Shown here: positions 60,172 through 64,000 of the stretch, one piece after another | How the letters are laid out: each line of letters begins with the position of its first letter | Numbering within the stretch: the first letter of the stretch is position 1 | Assembly: GCF_002934685.1 (NCBI RefSeq) | Contig: NZ_NKHL01000098.1 | Span: forward strand, 21,490-85,489 | Source: Pseudomonas bohemica | Lineage (GTDB): Bacteria; Pseudomonadota; Gammaproteobacteria; Pseudomonadales; Pseudomonadaceae | Direction of reading: 5' to 3' | Length of the DNA: 64,000 nt | The notes under the pieces: model-generated | Database searches by the model: none | The model's input: only the letters and a program-made list of their open reading frames with translations | What the model was told of the DNA's origin: nothing | Translations under genes and position numbers: made by a program

Positions 60172-61251
60172 TTACTCAACCGCCGCACTCAATGATTCAC
60201 ACGCTTTCAAGCCGGGCATCGCCCAGGCCACTCGGTTTCGCCCGGTGCTTTTTGCGGCGTAAAGCGCCATGTCTGCTTCGTGCAGCCATGCGCCAGCGTC
60301 GTCGAGGTGCGGGCCGTAGGCGGCGATGCCGATGCTCAGGCTGAGTTTTAGGTCGGGGAAAGTAGCGTGAGTGTGCGCGTGCACGGTACGGCGCAGGCGT
60401 TCGAGGATGTCGGTCGCTTGGGCGACGGTGGTATCGGGCAGGATCACGCAGAATTCGTCACCGCCGTAGCGCCCCGCCAGATCGGTTTCCCGAAGGCTGG
60501 CGGAAAGGATACCGCTCAGTTGCTTGAGCACGTTGTCGCCGATGATATGGCCGTACGTGTCGTTGATGGTCTTGAAGTGATCGATGTCAATCAGCGCCGC
60601 GCTGTTCTGCCGATTGAACGTGCGGCAATTGTTGAATTCCGTTGCCAGCAGGTCTTTCCAGGCACCGTGGTTCATCAGGCCGGTAAGGCTGTCGGTGGTA
60701 CTGAGTTTTTCGAGCGCTTTCTTGCTTCGGGAGAGCTGCAACGCTACGCGATAGCTCAGCAGGCCGATCGCAAGCGGATAGATCACCAGCGTCGGCAGGC
60801 ATGCATAAACCTGCAGTTGAGTGAGCACCGGAAACAGTTGCGGCAAAAAGATCCAGTAAGCCGCCAACGCGGCAACCCCCTGCGCCAGGCTGCCCAGCGC
60901 GAACAGCCGTGGGCCGCCTGCGGCGATATTGTTCATGGCGATCATCGCCAGGGCCGTGACGGTGGGCAAGGGATTGAATCCCATCGCACCCGCCCAGAAT
61001 CCCCCGGCCAGCGAGTCGTAGATCAGATTCCGGCGCTCGGCAGCGTAGGGTTGTTTCGAGGATCTGGCCATTAACCAGGCGATATGCGGCCAGCCGTAGC
61101 CGTGCAGGACCATCGCGACCCATACCCACACAGGCGGGTGCGAAGGATATACAGCGGCAGCTACAACAAAAAAGCCGACACCCAGCCCGACGCTGCGCGG
61201 CACATGCATACGCCTGGCAAACGAAAGGCCTTTGCGAGGTAAGGTGTTCAT
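60172..61251 (-). CDS. MASE2-GGDEF diguanylate cyclase
   Basis: 359 residues. About 180 N-terminal residues form a multi-helix MASE2-type membrane sensor (GLGVGFFVVAAAVYPSHPPVW). A GGDEF domain follows with DSLTGLMNHGAWKDLLATEF, GRYGGDEFCVILPD (intact GGDEF), and an upstream RETD that is a complete I-site for product inhibition. It should synthesise cyclic-di-GMP. The layout equals E. coli AdrA/DgcC, which promotes exopolysaccharide production. The stop lies next to a gene-poor region; divergent from a LysE-type exporter. Confidence 0.92.
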   Translation of the reverse strand: MNTLPRKGLSFARRMHVPRSVGLGVGFFVVAAAVYPSHPPVWVWVAMVLHGYGWPHIAWLMARSSKQPYAAERRNLIYDSLAGGFWAGAMGFNPLPTVTALAMIAMNNIAAGGPRLFALGSLAQGVAALAAYWIFLPQLFPVLTQLQVYACLPTLVIYPLAIGLLSYRVALQLSRSKKALEKLSTTDSLTGLMNHGAWKDLLATEFNNCRTFNRQNSAALIDIDHFKTINDTYGHIIGDNVLKQLSGILSASLRETDLAGRYGGDEFCVILPDTTVAQATDILERLRRTVHAHTHATFPDLKLSLSIGIAAYGPHLDDAGAWLHEADMALYAAKSTGRNRVAWAMPGLKACESLSAAVE

Positions 61252-61526
61252 AGCTCTTCACCGGGTTATGACGCAGTATCCCGACTGCAACATCGGCCAC
61301 GACGAACGACGTAGAGTGTCGCTCGCCCGTCGGGCGCTGGGAAGAGCCAATTGCCACTATTGATCCATTAAACCACACCGGCTGTCGCCAGGCGTCGCAT
61401 CTGTCCCGGTCCCTTTTCCCCGAATCTGTCTATAGACGCCGCGGAAGCTAATTGGCTGAAATGGATTCAGCCCCGCTTCATAGCTATCGAGCGGGCCACT
61501 TCCGTCATTCCCAGCCAGGAACTCCG

Positions 61527-62162
61527 ATGCCAGAGCTCTCGAATCTAGTCGCCTTTGCCCTTATCTCACTGGGCATGGTTCTGACCCCTGGGCCGAACAT
61601 GATGTACGTGATTTCGCGATCTATCTCACAAGGTCGCAAGGCCGGGCTGATCTCCCTCGGCGGCGTGGGCATCGGGTTCCTCTTCTACATGCTCTGCGCG
61701 GCATTCGGCATCACCGGGCTGGTCATGGCCGTACCATACGCCTACGACACGCTGCGCATTGCGGGTGCCATATACCTGCTTTACCTCGCTTGGCAAGCCG
61801 TCAAACCGGGCGGCCGCTCGCCGTTTCAAATCAAGGAACTGCCTCAGGACAGCAACCGTCAATTGTTCCTGATGGGCCTGCTGACCAACCTGTTCAATCC
61901 TAAAGTTGCGGTGCTTTATCTCTCGCTGCTGCCGCAGTTCATCACCCTCCACAACGGCGCCAGCGTGCTTGGCCAGTCGCTGGTGCTGGGCAGCGTGCAG
62001 ATCGGCGTCAGCCTCACCGTCAACGCAATGGTCGCCATGGCCGCAGGATCGATTGCCGTTTTCCTGGCCACCAAACCGACTTGGGCCAACGTCCAGCGCT
62101 GGTTGATGGGCACGGTGTTGTTGGGCTTTGCAGTGCGTATGGCGGTGGAGGGCAGAAAGTAA
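61527..62162 (+). CDS. LysE/RhtB-family exporter
   Basis: 211 residues from ATG 61527 with AGGA upstream. Six hydrophobic helices. Signature LISLGMVLTPGPNMMYVISRSISQG and central GLLTNLFNPKVAVLYLSLLPQFIT. Amino-acid or homoserine-lactone type exporter. It is divergent from the diguanylate cyclase gene with 275 bases between. Confidence 0.92.
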   Translation: MPELSNLVAFALISLGMVLTPGPNMMYVISRSISQGRKAGLISLGGVGIGFLFYMLCAAFGITGLVMAVPYAYDTLRIAGAIYLLYLAWQAVKPGGRSPFQIKELPQDSNRQLFLMGLLTNLFNPKVAVLYLSLLPQFITLHNGASVLGQSLVLGSVQIGVSLTVNAMVAMAAGSIAVFLATKPTWANVQRWLMGTVLLGFAVRMAVEGRK

Positions 62163-62467
62163 ATGCTACAAGGTGCAATTGACGACGTGAAGGTACCTAC
62201 ACCGAAGCCGACTGCGATTGCACCGACAAATCGGTCTGGGACTTCCCGTCCTGATATTTCACCGAAAGACATATCTGGGTCGGCCCATACTTCGTCCGCG
62301 TCATGCGCGCCTGCGAAGGCCCCGAATGGTCAGTGGTGCCGTACAGTGCGATCAACGCACATTCGGGAGGGGTCAAGGTGCAACTGCAGGAGTGATGACG
62401 TTGTTTCGATGAGTCTTGATAACTGCTGCTTTTAGGGCGGCGATCGCAGCCAAAAAAGCAGCACTCA
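62163..62467. pseudogene. Decayed gene fragment between LysE and hypothetical gene
   Basis: The stretch contains two out-of-frame pieces that read like protein: EGTYTEADCDCTDKSVWDF near 62193-62250 and, in another frame, HIWVGPYFVRVMRACEGPEW onward up to stop 62393-62395. The break lies around 62250-62265. The pieces look like one small gene that has lost frame; no start survives. No family recognised. Confidence 0.4.
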
Positions 62468-63103
62468 TTACTTGCTTCCCGTCACGCCCTTCACCACCGC
62501 CGCATGCGCCTTGGCATCCTTGGCAAGAGAGATCACGTTGACCATCGCAGTGCGTGTACCGGAGGCCGCGGTGATGGTGGTGCTCAGCACCTTGCCGCCA
62601 TCCACGCTGCCGGACACGTCCAGTTGGCGCAGTCCGAGGCCCTTTCTGACGATCTTCTTCTCGCCGAGCTTGTTGAAATCCTTGTAGCTGGACTGCTGCT
62701 GGACGAGGGTTTCGGCAATGATGTTATCCAGCGTTTCGGTGTCGTTGGATGGGACTTTCTTGCCGTCCGGGAGTGGTGTTTCGGTGATGATCACGACGCG
62801 CTTGGCGGGTTTGTTCATGTACAGCGAACCTGTGACGCCAGCGGCCTTGGCTTTGTCATCGATCTCCTCCATCGGCCCTTTGACGTAGTCCTTGGGCAAG
62901 GTAAACACGAACTTGCCGCCAAGCATCGAGACTTTCTGCCCCGTGGGTTTAGCGTGCGCCGCTTTTGAAGATTTGGAGGAGTGAGCGGTTTTGGACGACT
63001 TGGCAGGGTGCTTGGTGTCCGTTGCAGCGTGCGCACCCGTAATGCTCAGCCCAAAGGCCAGCGCAGTGCAAATCAAGGCGGTTTTCAAAGTGAACAAGCG
63101 CAT
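62468..63103 (-). CDS. Exported hypothetical protein with Ser/Lys-rich linker
   Basis: 211 residues. Signal peptide ends AHAA. A 30-residue low-complexity linker of Lys, Ser, Thr and His (KHPAKSSKTAHSSKSSKAAH) leads to a folded alpha/beta domain with VSMLGGKFVFTLPKDYVKGP and RVVIITETPLPDGK. The domain faintly recalls DcrB-type periplasmic proteins, but I would not name it. Periplasmic or cell-wall associated. The linker may be a spacer or bind polyanions. Confidence 0.7.
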   Translation of the reverse strand: MRLFTLKTALICTALAFGLSITGAHAATDTKHPAKSSKTAHSSKSSKAAHAKPTGQKVSMLGGKFVFTLPKDYVKGPMEEIDDKAKAAGVTGSLYMNKPAKRVVIITETPLPDGKKVPSNDTETLDNIIAETLVQQQSSYKDFNKLGEKKIVRKGLGLRQLDVSGSVDGGKVLSTTITAASGTRTAMVNVISLAKDAKAHAAVVKGVTGSK

Positions 63104-63463
63104 TCCTACCCCATTTAGAGCTGATTCCTACAGAGGGTTGGCAGTTTGCCTGAGCGACGTGGTGTGTAGATAGACACATGCAGCGCGTTCGGACGCAACG
63201 CACCTATGTCGCAGTCCGGCTTGCCGGCGATGGCGTCGCTGAAATCAGCACTCCCGTAAGCGAGCTTTGTTTGAACTGCATGCCGTTGTTATCCGAATAC
63301 CAAACTAGTCTGAATACGCCTTCACTTTTCGCAGGCAAAAAAAAGCCGCTAGGGAAAGCGGCTGAAGTTTGGAGCTTTGAGGCCCCACGTCGGGAGCAAC
63401 GATGCGGAGAGTTACAACAACAAGAACACAACAAAGAACGACAGCGCTAAAGCAACGTACGGG
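63104..63463. other. 360-base intergenic region with leftward terminator
   Basis: It contains an intrinsic terminator for the leftward gene at 63464 and otherwise no reading frame that I can support. Confidence 0.5.
63337..63363 (-). terminator. Leftward rho-independent terminator
   Basis: On the minus strand an AGCCGCT/AGCGGCT stem with a six-base loop is followed by eight T residues (AAAAAAAA at 63337-63344 on the plus strand). It lies about 100 bases past the stop of the small exported-protein gene. Confidence 0.85.
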
Positions 63464-63688
63464 TCAGGTGTGTTTGGCATTCTCCATTTGAGGGTTATAG
63501 GTCGAGGCTTGCTGAGTCTTGTCCTGCTCCTTGGCCTTGGCGGCAAGGGCTTCCTCGTGCTGCTCGAAGTTCGCATGCATGGCTTCATTACGAGCCACGA
63601 ACGCTGACGATTCTTCAGCCATTGCAAAAGGCGCCGCCAACAAGGAAGAAACAATAAGAGCGCTGGCAATAACGATGGATTTGAACAT
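63464..63688 (-). CDS. Small exported protein, charged helical
   Basis: 74 residues from ATG 63688. Signal peptide MFKSIVIASALIVSSLLAAPFAMA. The mature ~50 residues are charged and helical (NFEQHEEALAAKAKEQDKTQ) and lack cysteines. Resembles small periplasmic orphan proteins of Pseudomonas that respond to stress. A strong terminator follows. Function unknown. Confidence 0.65.
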   Translation of the reverse strand: MFKSIVIASALIVSSLLAAPFAMAEESSAFVARNEAMHANFEQHEEALAAKAKEQDKTQQASTYNPQMENAKHT

Positions 63689-63852
63689 TTGAAACAAACC
63701 TTCTTGCGTGTGCAAGTTCGATTAGGTGAGGCCACTGTAAGAATCCAGTGCCCCAGGATCAAATGAAACCGGAGTAAATATTCTTTAGGGAAATTCTGAA
63801 AAAGACTTCCTGATTTGGCAAAATCCCGGAACACCAATCGCCGAGCTTTTCG

Positions 63853-63921
63853 ATGATGAAGCAAATGACCTTCGCCGACGCCGAGTACGCCGGTAAGCGC
63901 AAGCAGACCCGTAAGGAACTG
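63853..63921 (+). pseudogene. IS5-family transposase, 5' fragment only
   Basis: The frame from ATG 63853 reads MMKQMTFADAEYAGKRKQ, the standard N-terminus of Pseudomonas IS5-family transposases. After RKEL it stops abruptly because a second element begins at 63922. The rest of the transposase is not in the window. The upstream bases from about 63782 (GGGAAATTCTGAAAAAGACTTCCT) probably belong to the left end of the same element. Confidence 0.8.
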
Positions 63922-64000
63922 TGAATCGCCCCGGATTTTCTAGACACTCTCCAAGCTCAGGAAATAGCGTTTCTCATACTCTACTGGAGACAGCTGCATA
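63922..64000 (-). mobile_element. IS3-family element, one end, running off the window
   Basis: It begins TGAATCGCCCCGGATTTTCT, a typical IS3-family terminal inverted repeat starting with TG, at the precise point where the IS5 transposase frame ends. Minus-strand coding then follows. Confidence 0.75.
63940..64000 (-). CDS. IS3-family transposase OrfB, C-terminal end (partial)
   Basis: On the minus strand the last visible codons read MQLSPVEYEKRYFLSLESV and stop. The LSPVEYE segment is the conserved C-terminal motif of the IS3-family DDE transposase. The gene continues beyond base 64000. Confidence 0.75.
   Translation of the reverse strand, partial: MQLSPVEYEKRYFLSLESV

Overview
This window looks like a chromosomal segment of a fluorescent-group Pseudomonas. 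Supporting signs are the high-GC coding style, Pseudomonas-type REP palindromes between genes, and a typical Pseudomonas complement: a BdlA-like PAS-PAS chemoreceptor, a TorF-type porin, a DUF6279 lipoprotein, CvfB, a PACE efflux protein, many LysE exporters, and AraC and LysR regulators. No rRNA, tRNA or CRISPR array is visible. The species assignment is inference from gene content.

Layout. 1-6.8 kb: the tail of a peptide/opine-type ABC importer (permease, fused double ATPase, binding protein) with a GntR regulator and a divergent alpha/beta hydrolase, then a LysR regulator. 6.8-25.6 kb: an accessory block of lower-GC appearance (judged by eye). It carries small secreted proteins, a retropepsin-like protein, and a 15-gene sphingolipid (ceramide) locus arranged as two divergent operons around a 371-base control region at 15508-15878. 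25.7-40 kb: housekeeping and envelope genes (DEAD-box helicase, CvfB, BrkB-type membrane protein, peptide deformylase, fatty acid desaturase, ECF sigma factor, betaine-binding protein). 40-57.7 kb: cytosine-deaminase-like enzyme, two chemoreceptors, a DapF-like/LysE/AraC operon, PQQ sugar dehydrogenase, PACE/LysR pair, TonB receptor and MFS transporter. Within it a tandem array of 108-base REP-containing units lies at about 49.0-49.55 kb. 57.7-64 kb: a poorly conserved stretch with a LuxR-type protein, unknown genes, gene remnants and a MASE2-GGDEF diguanylate cyclase. At the right edge a broken IS5-family transposase is interrupted by an IS3-family element that runs off the window.

The standout is the sphingolipid locus. 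The rightward operon encodes a fatty acyl-AMP ligase/acyl-ACP synthetase, an NAD-dependent ceramide reductase-like enzyme, an acyl carrier protein, a serine palmitoyltransferase-type enzyme, an ABC exporter, two paralogous P-loop kinases and a phosphoethanolamine-transferase-like membrane enzyme. The leftward operon encodes a GNAT-type bacterial ceramide synthase, a MobA-like nucleotidyltransferase, an LptF/LptG-like permease pair, a diacylglycerol/ceramide-kinase-family protein, a second nucleotidyltransferase and an LpxO-like hydroxylase. Together they read as synthesis of the ceramide backbone, phosphorylation and head-group addition, acyl hydroxylation, flipping, outer-membrane transport and possibly phosphoethanolamine decoration. 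This is a complete predicted anionic sphingolipid system, modelled on the Caulobacter pathway but with extra genes, and unexpected in Pseudomonas.
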